64,000 bases of DNA. Origin: Pseudopyrenochaeta lycopersici (lineage: Eukaryota > Ascomycota > Dothideomycetes > Pleosporales > Pseudopyrenochaetaceae). Location of the stretch: positions 496,001 to 560,000 of the forward strand of contig NHZP01000024.1 in the NCBI GenBank assembly GCA_003313425.1. Direction: 5' to 3'. The translations under genes and the position numbers were made by a program. The stretch's first letter is position 1. Each line of letters opens with the position of its first letter. Below, piece after piece: positions 1-14,994 of this stretch. The notes under the pieces were generated by a model that was given only the letters and a program-made list of their open reading frames with translations, had not been told where the DNA came from and ran no database searches.

Positions 1-3853
<3,853 letters not shown>

Positions 3854-4475
3854 CCCAGTACGTGACATATGCCCAGCTCCACGATGTGAGGACAGAGGGA
3901 GCGCATAGTAATACCACACCTATTCGAATCCTGTAATGATCATCCAAGGAGGATAGCGGTCCTAGCGCTTCCATGTCGTGTCCTGAGCCCCGGTAATGTA
4001 AGAAGCTCGTTCGCACGACCATTACGACAGATTGTGAAACCCCCATGCATGTCTAGTAGCGAGATCAAGTCTCAGCATCACGTCACCTCCCCACAGACAA
4101 CTGATTTTCTTTTTACCGCGCGAGTCCTGCTGCTTGGTAGACGAGCTGCGCATCGATTATTGTGGGTTACAAATATCCGTACTTAATGATCGTACATGGT
4201 CCCAAATAGGAGGTTTAGTCCTGCCTCTATGCCTCCGTCTTTATGTGTAGGACTGTCAATTTCAGTAATGAAGCTCAAGACTGAACAGGATGTGAAGGTG
4301 ATCAGAACCATGTTGTCGTAGTTTTGAGGCAGTAAAGCCCATTACGTGCCACATCGTTCATTCTCAGTCCACGATCGATATGGTACGATAATGTCAGGAT
4401 AGATATTTTCCCCAAGCATGATGTAGATTCAATTCAACCTGACAATCTGTCTTGATCATACGATAGACGTGCCAT
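3854..4475. other. Convergent 3' intergenic region GLR1/ROK1
   Basis: This lies between the stop codons of two convergent genes, so it holds both 3' UTRs and their poly(A) sites. I see no open frame or RNA gene in it. Confidence 0.6.
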
Positions 4476-6782
4476 CTAGTCAAAGCCCCCAAAGTCGCTT
4501 CCGCCACTTCCACTTGCGCCATCTCCGTCATCATCCTGACCACCTCCTCCATCACTATCAATATCCATTTCCGCTCTTCGCTTACTGCCTAACATTGCAC
4601 CCCTCCTGTTATTTTCCATCTTACGTACATAGCCACTCTTCGTGCTAATACGGTTCTTGGGCTTGTTATCATCGCCCTTGACAGTGCGTCGAGCTTCAAC
4701 ACCTCTCTTCTTGAGTTGCTGGCGGTCACGCTTCGACGGTGTGGGTAAGGCGTCGAGTAGCCATTGTTTTACGCTTCCGTCTTCTGCTTTTACGCCGCGG
4801 AGTGTCTCGGAGGCACGTATGACGTTGGCAATGAGTTTTACGTAGGGAATATCTTCTTGGGTATAGAACGTTACGGCAACACCGCCTTCTCTGCCTGCTC
4901 GTCCGGTACGGCCAACACGGTGGACGTAGGCGGCCGCGGAGTTGGGCACGTCATAGTTGACAACACCATTTAGACCCCTGAAATCTACGCCTCGGGCGAG
5001 TAAATCTGTAGTGATGAGGACCCAGACTTCCCCGCGTCGGAAGCGCGTCATGATGCTATCACGGGCCGAGGACGACAAGTCTGCGTGGAGCACGGCGATG
5101 CGTGAAGAGCCTCCTGCTTCGGGAGGAATGTCGTAAAGGAGTTCTGAGTGAAGGGCTATAGCGCGGGGAATTGTCTGGGTGAAGACCAAAAATGGCGGTC
5201 TGAGATTTGCTTGATCTTTGGAACCCGAAGGTAAGGAGGTAGGGTGCAGCAATTGTCGTAGCCCAAGGAGTTTTCCAGCTTCGGTTGCGGCATAGGTGAG
5301 TTGATGGGAAATGTTAGGGATTGCTGAGTCTTTCAGACCAACGACGAGTCGGAGGAGTGGCGGCCGTGATGGCAACTCTGTCGATGACGATTCAGTGAGG
5401 GATGCCCAACGGTCGTTCAAGGTAGAGATTGTGAGGTTTTCGATGTTGGAGCCCATGGTTGCCGACCAAAGACCAACACGAAGCTTAGGATTGATACAGG
5501 CGTTCCATGTTGCCAGAGTCTGTTCGCGAAAGAGAGGGTCGAGAAGGACATCTGCTTCATCAAACACGAGATGGGATACGCTTGGGAGATCAGCGACTGT
5601 GCCATCTCTGCATTTGAGAGAGTTCAGCAGCGCAAGAGGCGTTGCCACGAGAATAGCAGCTTTCACGAGCTCAGTTTGCCTCTGCTTCGGCTTTCTCTGC
5701 TGCACTGCCTGATCTTCCCTGTCAGATTCAGAATCATCTTCCTCGTTCTCAGAAGCACCTGGTGAACCCCGCGCATCTTCTAGCACGTCCACGTCTGACC
5801 TCGCAACAACCTCCATACCCTTCCTCATGAGTGTAGCCTTGATCGTCGTGCCCTTTGCCAGTTTTCTCGCCTCATTGACAATCTGCGAGGCAAGCTCTCT
5901 TGTGGGCGCGAGGATGACGGCGCGAGGTCCATTTGCGCTTTCCGCATTCTTGCCTTCTGCAAGCAGCGTGTTGATGATCGGTATAAGAAATGCAATTGTT
6001 TTTCCACTGCCCGTTGGCGCCACTGTGAGGAGATCAATATCTCCTCCATACTCCACATCAGACGACTCGGTATCCGCGGAAACAGCGCTTTGTTTCTTCT
6101 GCTGGCTGTTCTTCTGTAGAAGCAATGGCAAAGCACCAAGCTGCACTTCTGTAGGTAGTTTGTACCCCTGCTCCATTATGTTCTCCGCCAACCGTCTCGA
6201 TATGCCGTATCGTGTCCGTAGTTGGGCGAATGAAGTGAGGGGTTGCGGATAGAGCTGCTTCTTGACTTCCTTCTTCTTTCTTTTCTCCACCTTCTCTTTC
6301 TTGCGCTTCTTTGACTTCTTCTTCTCCTTCACTGGTTCTTCTATAACGGGCACAAAGTCTTCCAGGACGGCGATCTTTAGCTTGTGCGAATGCAGCACTC
6401 TCTTACTCTCATCCACATTGTACGCATCCTCCTCGTCCTCCTTCACTCCATTCTCAGGTGGCACTATGTTTCTTTGCTCTTGCCGCCTCTGTTTTTTCTT
6501 CTCCTTTTTGGTCATAGCCTCCCCATTGATATCGTCCTCGACCCGGCTTGTGCCTCCAAAGAAATCGAGGTCTGCCGGCAAGGCAGCCGGGCTTGGAGGA
6601 GCATCTACAGCATTGTGCCCTCGCTTTCTCTTCCGACTCGTGTTCGAGGTCTGAGCTGGCAGTGTAGGCTCATCGTGGCCGAAGAGTTGTGGGTTGGCGA
6701 CAGCGCCGGACGAGGGCAGCTTTTGCGCAGGCGAGCTCTGCGCCGCTTTCGAGGACCGCGAGAGGAGCTTGAAGACGTTCAT
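4476..6782 (-). CDS. ROK1: ATP-dependent RNA helicase ROK1/DDX52-like
   Basis: This is a DEAD-box helicase of the Rok1 class, which acts in the nucleolus in 18S rRNA maturation. It is a single exon of 768 residues. The N-terminus MNVFKLLSR and the later LDFFGG resemble the Rok1 head. Two Lys-rich blocks (about 91-105 and 152-176) look like nucleolar signals. Core motifs in order: Q-motif region about 184-214, Walker A APTGSGKT at 255-262, PTRELA at about 293-298, DEAD at 408-411, SAT at 440-442, and HRVGRTGR at 621-628. An acidic, low-complexity insert (about 340-370) sits inside the first RecA domain, between motif I and DEAD. The tail is Gly/Asp-rich. It is longer than yeast Rok1 (about 560 residues) because of the N-terminus, this insert and the tail. 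Family assignment is firm; the Rok1 subgroup is based on overall resemblance. Confidence 0.88.
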   Translation of the reverse strand: MNVFKLLSRSSKAAQSSPAQKLPSSGAVANPQLFGHDEPTLPAQTSNTSRKRKRGHNAVDAPPSPAALPADLDFFGGTSRVEDDINGEAMTKKEKKKQRRQEQRNIVPPENGVKEDEEDAYNVDESKRVLHSHKLKIAVLEDFVPVIEEPVKEKKKSKKRKKEKVEKRKKKEVKKQLYPQPLTSFAQLRTRYGISRRLAENIMEQGYKLPTEVQLGALPLLLQKNSQQKKQSAVSADTESSDVEYGGDIDLLTVAPTGSGKTIAFLIPIINTLLAEGKNAESANGPRAVILAPTRELASQIVNEARKLAKGTTIKATLMRKGMEVVARSDVDVLEDARGSPGASENEEDDSESDREDQAVQQRKPKQRQTELVKAAILVATPLALLNSLKCRDGTVADLPSVSHLVFDEADVLLDPLFREQTLATWNACINPKLRVGLWSATMGSNIENLTISTLNDRWASLTESSSTELPSRPPLLRLVVGLKDSAIPNISHQLTYAATEAGKLLGLRQLLHPTSLPSGSKDQANLRPPFLVFTQTIPRAIALHSELLYDIPPEAGGSSRIAVLHADLSSSARDSIMTRFRRGEVWVLITTDLLARGVDFRGLNGVVNYDVPNSAAAYVHRVGRTGRAGREGGVAVTFYTQEDIPYVKLIANVIRASETLRGVKAEDGSVKQWLLDALPTPSKRDRQQLKKRGVEARRTVKGDDNKPKNRISTKSGYVRKMENNRRGAMLGSKRRAEMDIDSDGGGGQDDDGDGASGSGGSDFGGFD

Positions 6783-7234
6783 GGCGGCCTATGCAGGTCC
6801 GATTATCTTCTTCCAAGGGACACGAAATCTGTCCTCTGTCCTATTTTTGTATTGCCATTTTCAGCTGTTGGTTTGCAAATTTCACGGCAGCGAAGAGTTC
6901 GAAGCTGCACTGGAAAAAAGTTAGTGGTCCGTGCACTTCACTTTGCCGACCCACCGATCATCCCATGCTTCTTGGCTAAGCTCACAGTGAAGGTCGAAAG
7001 ATTGCATTTCCAGTAGTTGCACACGAGAAAGGAAATCTAAATCAGAGTATGTGCAATAATACAGGGTTCCGTTCGTCCAATGTGCATTGCATGCACGGTT
7101 ATCCAGCTCAGCTCCCACTTGAATCTTACATTCCCCACTCTACGTACCGCCTCGACTCCATCTGTAAGCTCATGTTCGTCTCCATGTCTCTGACTATGCC
7201 CCCGTTCGTTTGCGCAGCTTGCAAAGTGATGCAT
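6783..7234. other. ROK1 promoter / ATP20 3' region
   Basis: This is the region upstream of ROK1 and downstream of ATP20, both on the minus strand. No supported gene was seen; open frames on the plus strand here are short and featureless. Confidence 0.5.
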
Positions 7235-8158
7235 TTAATGGTGCTGCTCCTTCGCCCTGTACCCAACAAGCTTGAACCTGCCAATAATCTCGCCCACTGA
7301 GAAGAAGCCAATAACCTCAGCAGCGACTACACCGGCCGATAGCCATTGGTCGCGAGACAGATTTCGGACTTGAGAAAGGATGTTAGCAGGTTCCTGCTGG
7401 ACCTTCTGTGCCGCCTGGTTGGCTTCGCTCGCGACGCGGTTGAAGAGGGTGGTTGGGTTCTTGGCTGCGTTGAGGGCGGGCTGGAGATAGCCTTGAATGG
7501 TCTGAATGGACCTGTTGGATTGTTAGTGAAAGCTTGAGGGAGTTGGGCTGTGTGCTGTGCGCGTGGGATGCTTACGGTGGTGCCATGCTTCGCTGGTGGG
7601 CAATGAGCTTGCCGAGCTCGAGTGTGACTTTTGAGTAGTAGACGACCTGGGGAATCAATCCTACGGTATTGTCAGTATGTGCTTCGAATTCGGTCGATGC
7701 CGCGGTTCTCTGTGTTGCTTTGGGCGTGGATCGTCTTTGATGCTTGGTGGTCAAGGATCGCCTGGACAGCTGCGTGGAGCTCCAAGATACGCCATTGAGC
7801 TCCGCCCATCTATTCTCGAGATCCTCTGCTCACGCTCGGCTCCACGAAAGTCCATTGCCCTCATTTTGCAGCCCCTTCGGAGTCAGTGCTACTAACCTTG
7901 GACGCGTCCAATCAAGCCTCCTACCCGTCCAGTCGTCGCGTTAGCGGCGTTGCTCGCAGCAGAGCCAACACTTGATGCTGCCGAGCTTGCTGAGCTGGTG
8001 ACCCTGGTGAGGCCCTCTGATGCCTTGCTCGAGGCCTGGGCAGCGGTTCCCTTTGCAGCGCCGGCGGCTTCGGCAGTCGACGAGGCATTGCGGATGCCGG
8101 AGCGGCGGACGGCGAACCTCGATTGGCGCAGCACGGCACGTGACGCAGAGAGAGACAT
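7235..8158 (-). CDS. ATP20: Mitochondrial F1Fo ATP synthase subunit g
   Basis: This is a small inner-membrane subunit of the Fo sector, needed for ATP synthase dimers and cristae shape. Three exons: 7897-8158, 7576-7660 and 7235-7511, giving 207 residues. The N-terminus is rich in Ser, Arg and Ala (MSLSASRAVLRQSRFAVRR), a typical mitochondrial presequence, followed by an Ala/Ser-rich spacer. The ATP-synthase g domain follows: VVYYSKVTLELGKLI, then QGYLQPAL, and near the end QWLSAGVVAAEVIGFFSVGE, the single membrane helix with its glycine and acidic residues. Intron 1 is 236 nt, long for this genome; intron 2 is 64 nt. Start chosen at the first ATG giving the presequence; a longer upstream frame has no homologous look. 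Homology is clear from the C-terminal helix. Confidence 0.92.
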
Positions 8159-8490
8159 CGTGATGTGAATTGAAGGAGTGGAGATGGCTCGCGGCGATGG
8201 GTCGATGTCGGCGTTGATCGTGAGAGGTGTTGGTAAGCTCCGGGACGTGACGATTTTTCCGGCTGTCCGTGCGCCGAGCTTGATCGGATGGATCAGGAGA
8301 GTGTCGTTCAACCATTCGTGACAGCATCATTACATGCATCAAATTCAGAATGGGAAAAATAGGAACTGATTTCAAGAGCGATTCTCTCCATTCTGTTTGT
8401 CGCATTGGGATCTTTTCATGGGCGCATCTTGTATTTTCACACTTTGCATCCGGCGCTGTCTAAACTCCATGACATTGCAGTCACGAGCAT
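8159..8490. other. ATP20 promoter / 3' end of the MFS gene
   Basis: Short intergenic region between two minus-strand genes. It contains the ATP20 upstream region. No gene or RNA was recognised. Confidence 0.5.
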
Positions 8491-11400
8491 CTACAAAGTG
8501 TCCCTGAAACCTTTCCCCTTCTGTTTCTCCTCCCCCAGCCTTGGTTCTTTCAGCAGAAAATTCAACTTCCGTATCTCTGTCCATCTCGACAAATTCCCCA
8601 GCTCAAGCACGCTCATCCTGCGCATTTTGCCACTAGGGTTCCCAATGATCACAGCCTTCCAATCCGCGCCTCTACCCATCTTCTCTAGTTGTTCGAAGTT
8701 TTCCCAGGCAGCTGTATCTCTCCGCGTTCCAAATGTATGATTAGGGATAACCTGGACTTCCTTGAAGCGACACAAAACTGCTGTAAGGAGAATGGTAAGG
8801 CTGAAGAGGATCCCTGCCGTCACGCCGGTGGAAGCTTGGGCACCGAGACGTCGTGTCATGCTGCCGCCTACTAGGGTCGCTACTCCTGCCCCAATAAACG
8901 CGAGGGTTTGCGATGCAAAGATTCCAGCAGTGATCCGTGGGAAAGAAGTGTAATTTGTCCTTCGCCTGCGATCCTGAATGGCTATTGATTCAAAGCGATG
9001 TCGCGTATTCACGCCAGGTTGTAGATCGCATGTATCGAAGGTCTCCATCATTAAACCGTGACATTCAGCAATGGCGAGGACGCTGAGGAACCCCACAGCG
9101 CCAGCGAAGACAATTGGGACCATGTAAGGTTTCGGGGCGCCGGCGGCAGAGACAGTATATGCGAGGCCCATGAGCGGAAGTGTCAAAGTAAATATTGCAC
9201 GGCGAATAAAGTGTGAGGACCAAGTCACTTGTTTCTGATACGTCATACTGTCTGTTCGAAATGCACTCTTACGCTCGCGTGAGAAAATTCCGGCCTTGGT
9301 TAGAGGGATGGCGAGGAAGGCACCAATGGCGATGGACATTACGCCCGCTCCAACGAAGCGAGGCTGCCATTTGTAGTCTTTCGATAATAGAGCACCGAGG
9401 AGAACAATGACTAGTACGATTTGTGCGTAGATCCAGGCAAGATAGACCGAAAGTACGAGAAAGCCAGGCTGGCAGACCATCATAAGCATGAGCTTCATCC
9501 CGGCCCATACTTCTTCAAACCAGTACTTCGGTCCCTCTGTCGAGATGTGGAGTTTTACTTCACCACGCGAGACTCGACGGGTGATATAATTCTCATCGCG
9601 GTCGTAAACCTCCGTAACTGACTTTCGATAAGGCGCACGACGCGTTTCCGGAGCCAGAATGTTCAAGACCAATGCGGCAGCGAGGAATATCACGACAACG
9701 TAGAAACCCCAGTCTGGACTCAAGCTTTCGATTGTAGCAGCGCCGACCTGAAACCCCACAGCGAGTGATCCCATCCAGCACCAGGACCAAATACCGAGCC
9801 ACACACCCATGCCTCCACCATGTCGTCGAACATCATTTGCAACCACAAACTCCTGATGTGGGTTCTTGCTCTGTAGAGATGCACCAAATAAGTCGAGAAG
9901 CACTGTGATATGGTTGACATTTGCAAAGCCGAGGACGAGCCCCAAAGCTACGCGAGAACAGAGCAGACCAGTCCGAAACTTTGCATCTTTTGGAGACCGC
10001 TTGGTACCAACTACAATTGCTTGAGGGAATTGTAGAGGAAGTGCGAGCGCCAAAGCTGCCAGTACGTAGGGTTTTCGTCCATGGAGGAGCGGCAGCGGCC
10101 AGACAAAGAACGTCGATATTGCAAGACTAAAGTAGAGCACTGCGTTGCCAACAACAACAACATGGCTTTCGTCGGCTAAGAAGTACTGGATACGAGGAAC
10201 TTCCCCTGAATAGACGCCAACGATGATACCAAGTAGTGCAGTATTGATACATGCAATCACAGCGGTCAGACGCTTTTTGCCCTTCGACCAATTTCTCGCA
10301 ATTGGTTGTTTGCGATGGTATCGTTGAAGACTGAACGTATGATGAAGAGCCTGCTGGCGCACGCTGAGTTTATTTCCATAAGCTTCTACTAGACCGTCTT
10401 CCTCATCCAACGATGTCTCGATCTGACTGAAATGCGAAGACCGGTACTGCCGGTGCCGTGACCTGGTACGGCGTCTACGAGCACGAAGAGCGGAGTCGCC
10501 TATAAGCCGCCCACGTGAGCGACTGCGAGGTTCTTCTCGAGCCTGAGGCCGGAGTACAAAGTCCATATGGTCTCTTGGAGTCGTTTGTGCCGGCTGTGGT
10601 GGGAGGAGCAAATCACTTTGCGTGCTGAAGTTCGAGCGACTGTGACCTCCTTCCTGGTCACTCGAAGATAAAGACTTGTTATCATTTCGGTCAGAATAGG
10701 GCCAGTCAACCAAGGCGCAATCTCTTTGTAAGTCTCTGTTTGACTCAGGGACTGAATCATTCAACATGTTCTTTTCAGGAACAACAGTCAAAGGAGACAG
10801 AGTTCTTCTCGCCTGATAAGAAGATACTCTAGCTTGATACCTACCATGCACAGACTGTGACGATGAATGTGGCATTCCCTCCAAGCTGTCAGAAGACACA
10901 GCTAGAGGAGACGTATTAGCCATCAGGTGCATCGTGGGGTCAGCCGATGCGTCCTGGATAGCAATTCTCGCTCCATCTATGATGTCGTAGATTTCTGCCA
11001 CTTGAACTTGATTTTCAGTACTTTCGGACATTACAACAGCTTCTTGTACCATGCCCTCTAGGTCCTCGACTGTGTTGCTGATCGTTCGGTCACCGACACG
11101 TTCGAAAGCACTGCGATTTGGTGCTGGCTGCGTCGGGGACATTTGGACTCGCGACACGAAAGCTGGGCTCGCAACGGATTGCACCTCACGATCCATGGGT
11201 ATGCGGATTGTATTTGATGCTATAGGATGTTCTAGATGGGCTGGAACAGGCGCAAGGCTGTCTGCACGAGGACGTGTTTTGTAGAGTGTGCTATCCTCAA
11301 GGTCGTCATCGTTGAACTGCAAGATAGGAAGTTGCTTGTGCCGCTCATGCGACACAGATGCACTATGCGATTTTATTAAAGGAGATGGAGCTGTTCGCAC

Positions 11401-11778
11401 GAGGGATGCACGTTGGACTTGGGGTTTTCGATGGCTCGTACCAGGCGATGGATTGCTGCTAGCCACTGGTAGGACTTGACGCTCGCCTGGTGGAATCTTG
11501 GTCCTCCTCCGTGCAGAAGGCGCGGATGTTGCCACACGTTTGGGGGTGGTGGCAGTGAGAGTTTTGCGGCTGGACGGGCGTGTAGCGGGAGACGGAGTTT
11601 GTGAGCCGCTCTTTAGGCCGTCCTGTGGTATTATTGATACAGCTCGTGATACCTTGCCATCGAGCCAAGGAAGTTTCCTTATTGTCGCTCGCGGTGCGAG
11701 CTTCCTCGTAACGGGAGAAATCTCCGGCTTCGAGCGTACACTTGGCTCTGTGGCTTCTGCCTTGATACTCCGGGTCAT
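8491..11778 (-). CDS. Large MFS-like membrane protein with disordered N-terminal half
   Basis: Intronless frame of 1095 residues. The first ~500 residues are low complexity, rich in Ser, Pro, Arg and Thr, and predicted soluble. An Arg-rich stretch (about 430-450) precedes the membrane part. From about residue 505 there are roughly a dozen hydrophobic segments, beginning with TAVIACINTALLGIIVGVY. A degenerate signature (LHGRKPYVL) resembles the loop 2-3 motif of major facilitator proteins. The central loop (about 730-790) is long and charged. Substrate is unknown. Such long MFS-like proteins occur widely in filamentous fungi and are mostly uncharacterised, to my knowledge. The start is the first ATG at 11778; upstream in-frame codons are non-ATG. 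I am sure of a multi-pass membrane protein and less sure it transports anything. Confidence 0.8.
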   Translation of the reverse strand: MTRSIKAEATEPSVRSKPEISPVTRKLAPRATIRKLPWLDGKVSRAVSIIPQDGLKSGSQTPSPATRPSSRKTLTATTPKRVATSAPSARRRTKIPPGERQVLPVASSNPSPGTSHRKPQVQRASLVRTAPSPLIKSHSASVSHERHKQLPILQFNDDDLEDSTLYKTRPRADSLAPVPAHLEHPIASNTIRIPMDREVQSVASPAFVSRVQMSPTQPAPNRSAFERVGDRTISNTVEDLEGMVQEAVVMSESTENQVQVAEIYDIIDGARIAIQDASADPTMHLMANTSPLAVSSDSLEGMPHSSSQSVHGRYQARVSSYQARRTLSPLTVVPEKNMLNDSVPESNRDLQRDCALVDWPYSDRNDNKSLSSSDQEGGHSRSNFSTQSDLLLPPQPAQTTPRDHMDFVLRPQAREEPRSRSRGRLIGDSALRARRRRTRSRHRQYRSSHFSQIETSLDEEDGLVEAYGNKLSVRQQALHHTFSLQRYHRKQPIARNWSKGKKRLTAVIACINTALLGIIVGVYSGEVPRIQYFLADESHVVVVGNAVLYFSLAISTFFVWPLPLLHGRKPYVLAALALALPLQFPQAIVVGTKRSPKDAKFRTGLLCSRVALGLVLGFANVNHITVLLDLFGASLQSKNPHQEFVVANDVRRHGGGMGVWLGIWSWCWMGSLAVGFQVGAATIESLSPDWGFYVVVIFLAAALVLNILAPETRRAPYRKSVTEVYDRDENYITRRVSRGEVKLHISTEGPKYWFEEVWAGMKLMLMMVCQPGFLVLSVYLAWIYAQIVLVIVLLGALLSKDYKWQPRFVGAGVMSIAIGAFLAIPLTKAGIFSRERKSAFRTDSMTYQKQVTWSSHFIRRAIFTLTLPLMGLAYTVSAAGAPKPYMVPIVFAGAVGFLSVLAIAECHGLMMETFDTCDLQPGVNTRHRFESIAIQDRRRRTNYTSFPRITAGIFASQTLAFIGAGVATLVGGSMTRRLGAQASTGVTAGILFSLTILLTAVLCRFKEVQVIPNHTFGTRRDTAAWENFEQLEKMGRGADWKAVIIGNPSGKMRRMSVLELGNLSRWTEIRKLNFLLKEPRLGEEKQKGKGFRDTL

Positions 11779-12283
11779 GTTTCGGTTCAAGTTACGCTTG
11801 CATTAACGACCTTTGGGATAGGATGCTGCTATGGCAGCTGTGGTGACGCTCAGTGTCAGAGGTTCGTAGTCGGAGTTGAGGGAATGAGAGTCATCCAGCC
11901 GCACGGTAAGATTAGAATACTTAGGATATTAACAGTCCGCCCCAAGAAATCATACGGTAATATGATTATGGAAAAAGGGTTCAAAATAGGAAAATTGGTC
12001 TTTAACGAATTGAAGAGAGAAAGGATGGTCAGGAAGAAAGACCTGGAGGTGACGTGCTAGTGAGGGGGAAAGAGATAAACTGATAATGGGATATCTCCAG
12101 CGCTGACCTCGATTCAGTCGCTCTTTCTACAAAGTCTGTGCCAGAACTTCACTCTACAGGACAGGAAGGAATAATTAGATTTCTCCTTGTTAATCTATGG
12201 ATATTTCACGACAAGGTGAATGTGTCTAGTTTAGTCATATGTAACAGGATCATGCGATGATAACTTCACAGATGCACGTAGTC
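11779..12283. other. Upstream region of MFS-like gene / amidase 3' region
   Basis: AT-rich intergenic DNA between two minus-strand genes, presumably holding the promoter of the large membrane protein and the 3' UTR of the amidase. No gene seen. Confidence 0.5.
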
Positions 12284-14243
12284 TCAAAGCTTGATCGCTT
12301 GAAGTACGGTCTCGGTCATGGCAAGTACCTTTTCCTCCTCAAGCCTCTGCGCAACTAGTCTGGCGAGAAATCTTAGCAAACAACTCCGACGAGCATTGGT
12401 AGCAGAACTTACTGGAGGCTAACAGGCATGCCGTGTATAAGTTCGTGGTCATCTAGCAGAGTGAGCTATTATATCAACTGCACAGCCGCAGATCTTCTTA
12501 CAGCTATCACGAGTGGCCTGGCAGTATTCACTCTGGGCTTTGTGATCCACGGTGGGCTTGTCCTTGACTCTGTCGACAGTTACGCCGCTTGGAAAGGACA
12601 CGGCAGCGTAATCAACAACATTGTATACTCCAGTATACCCAACATATTTGAAATCGCCATGAGGCACGCTTGCATAAGGAGTCGTAGGTGCTAAAAGATT
12701 GTCAGCATCTAAATTGTTAATGCAGGTGACTGACTCACCTAGAATGGCATCGAGCCCATCATACGACATCCATTGCTCAAGGTACTGTCGCTGCAGTTCA
12801 GATCTCTCGGACTGCAGCTTCCACATATCATAAACACCTAATTCTGTTGCATCTGCGTACATCTGCATTTCTGGTCGATACGGCTCGCCAGTTGGGGCAA
12901 GCAATGCTTCGACGCTCTTACCGCCATCTACGACGAACAACCGTCCCTTATATCATCAGCTTCAACTTTCGGGTTTTATTGGAGTGTATCTCACCAAAAT
13001 GGTCAAGGCGGTGGGATGCAGCTTAGGGTCCCAGTCGATAACCTCATGGCCAGCCTTCTTCAATTTCCCCACAGTTTCTTGCAAAGCCCGTGTTACGGGA
13101 GGTGTTGGTGAACATACCCCGTCATCCCACAACACGGCGATCTTTAGTTTCTTCTTAGGTTCCAGATCTCGCCATGGTATTGGTAGCATCTTGGGATCCA
13201 CCAGCCACGGCTTCGCATCTACAATCGCTTTCGAGTACATTGTAATGTCCTCAAGTGTCTTTCCCATCGGGCCGTTGACGCTCTGGACAGCCTCTTGACC
13301 TGCCAGGCCAGATCTGCAACGCTGCGTGGTGAAGCGACCGAAGGATGGACGAAGGGTAAAAATACCGGTGCAGGCTGCCGGGATCCGCAAGCTGCCCCCC
13401 TGTGTACGAAGTTAGACCCCTGGTCGCATTGAGGCGACATTAACTGACAATATCGGTGCCAACTCCCAATGGGCTGCCTCCAAAAGCTATGAGAGCAGAT
13501 TCACCACCCGAGGATCCGCCAGACGTAAGCTTACGGTTCAGAGGATTGATAGTGCGCCCGAACGTGTTGTTTACAGATTCAGCCTATATCTTATGAGTCT
13601 TTCGCCTTCAATTGAGTGCGGACACACGTACGATCATCATGGCTGTTGGCACATTCGTCTTGCAGTACCGAACGGCTCCAAGCTTTTCCAGTATGTCGAC
13701 TAATGTAGAGTTGTACTCGGCAGGTTTGTTTACCAAGGATGTAAATCCCACTGTGCTATCCTTTCCCTTGATATTGAAGTTGTCCTTAAGTGAGATTGGT
13801 AGGCCATGGAACGGCCCCACGACCTGTCCCGTTCGTGCTAAGTGGTCATCTAGAGATTTAGCACTTTGTATCGCCTCTTCAAAAAATACATCACTGAGGC
13901 AGTTGGTCTGCATAATCGTTAGCCGGGCTTCCAAAATTATTGTCAAGCATTTGTGTCTCACTAATTGGTGAGCTGCTGCAGCGCGCTTGCAGAATGCTTT
14001 TGTCACTTCCTCTGAGCTCCATGTTTTCGACGCCAATTGCTGAAGTAAATGCGAGGCAGTACTATCCGTAATCTCCAGCTCCTTAGGCGAAAACCATCCC
14101 GATTCTTTAGGCCAGGTCGTTATGTCGAGCTGCGATTCCGATGGTAGTCGCTCTTTCGGGACGCGATACTCTGTCGGAACAGATTCCGCAAGTGCAGCGC
14201 GCTTTGCCGCGCCAATCTTCTCCCAATCCTGTTCTGACGTCAT
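12284..14243 (-). CDS. Amidase signature family hydrolase (acetamidase/amdS-like)
   Basis: This enzyme hydrolyses carboxamides to acid and ammonia. Eight exons were rebuilt: 13962-14243, 13632-13907, 13449-13583, 12995-13399, 12739-12946, 12502-12690, 12413-12452 and 12284-12359, giving 536 residues, typical for fungal amidases. The Ser-cisSer-Lys triad is complete: Lys135 in SLKDNF, Ser210 in GGSSGGE, and the nucleophile Ser234 in GTDIGGSLR, where intron 3 falls between Ile and Gly. The C-terminus HGMPVSLQLVAQRLEEEKVL matches the family end and is only reached through two small terminal introns (49 and 53 nt). All seven introns are 48-54 nt. Introns 1 (54 nt) and 5 (48 nt) are multiples of three without a stop, so a naive gene call would retain them. 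It is divergent from an ACS-family transporter. Substrate is unproven: acetamide, other short amides or fatty amides are possible. Confidence 0.92.
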
Positions 14244-14994
14244 CGTGAAAGACTTGAGTAAGGCTAGGAGTAATAAAGGATGATCGACTCAAGAGGGCTC
14301 TATATCTGATCAAAGACCTTGACAAGAAGTTCGACACATAGGTAAGCTTTTCCTCAAGCCATCTCTGTGACGCGTTCGGTTCGGCGCCAGCTCTCCCCAC
14401 CTTTCGGTTCAGGTTCGGTCCATGATGATGCTATTTCCGACCAATACTAATTAACCTCCACAACTGCCTAGGTACGTTGAAGGCCCAAATCCCCGCACAA
14501 TACGACGCCACGTGAGGGCAGCAAAGCCCTATGCAACGTCAAAGGATGCCTTACTGACCTGAACTAAACCAGCTTTGGGCAATATTTACTAAGACCTGCC
14601 ATCTTGAGCAACACTACGAATACCGATACCGGCAGTTCACTTGCCGCCAAAGTTATCCTGCGATCTGCAAGTAGGGAATTTTCACGATAAGCCGCTGATT
14701 ATGCGGAGCTCGAGTCATTTTAAAGTGGCGTACTATCTTCCCTATCTCAGGCCTCAAGTCTCTAGTGTTGGTGCTATTCAATGCACAACGACTTTGAAGC
14801 GGGCAGCCATCAAATAATTAAAGAGCGACATAATCAGAAGCCACTGGTACCCATCTCCAGCGTGGTTTGGTCCCGCAGACATTTCAAAAGATTTTCAAAA
14901 CTCTGTTCCTCAAAGGTTTTGGCTTGACACAAAATTCAGCGACTGGAAACAGGAAACGCTTGACCAATAAGGCCATTAAACGACGTCGTCCAGC
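14244..14994. promoter_or_regulatory. Shared divergent promoter of amidase and transporter, with clustered GATA sites
   Basis: This 751-bp stretch separates the start codons of the amidase and the ACS-family transporter. Three HGATAR-type sites, the binding consensus of AreA/NIT2 nitrogen GATA factors, lie within about 65 bp: CGATAA at 14685-14690 on the plus strand, and AGATAG on the minus strand at 14733-14738 and 14742-14747. Two closely spaced GATA sites are the usual arrangement for AreA control. Function here is inferred only. Confidence 0.45.

Noticed and set aside
5827..6252. Long plus-strand frames across 4642-7016
   Set aside because: Antisense shadows of the ROK1 helicase frame.
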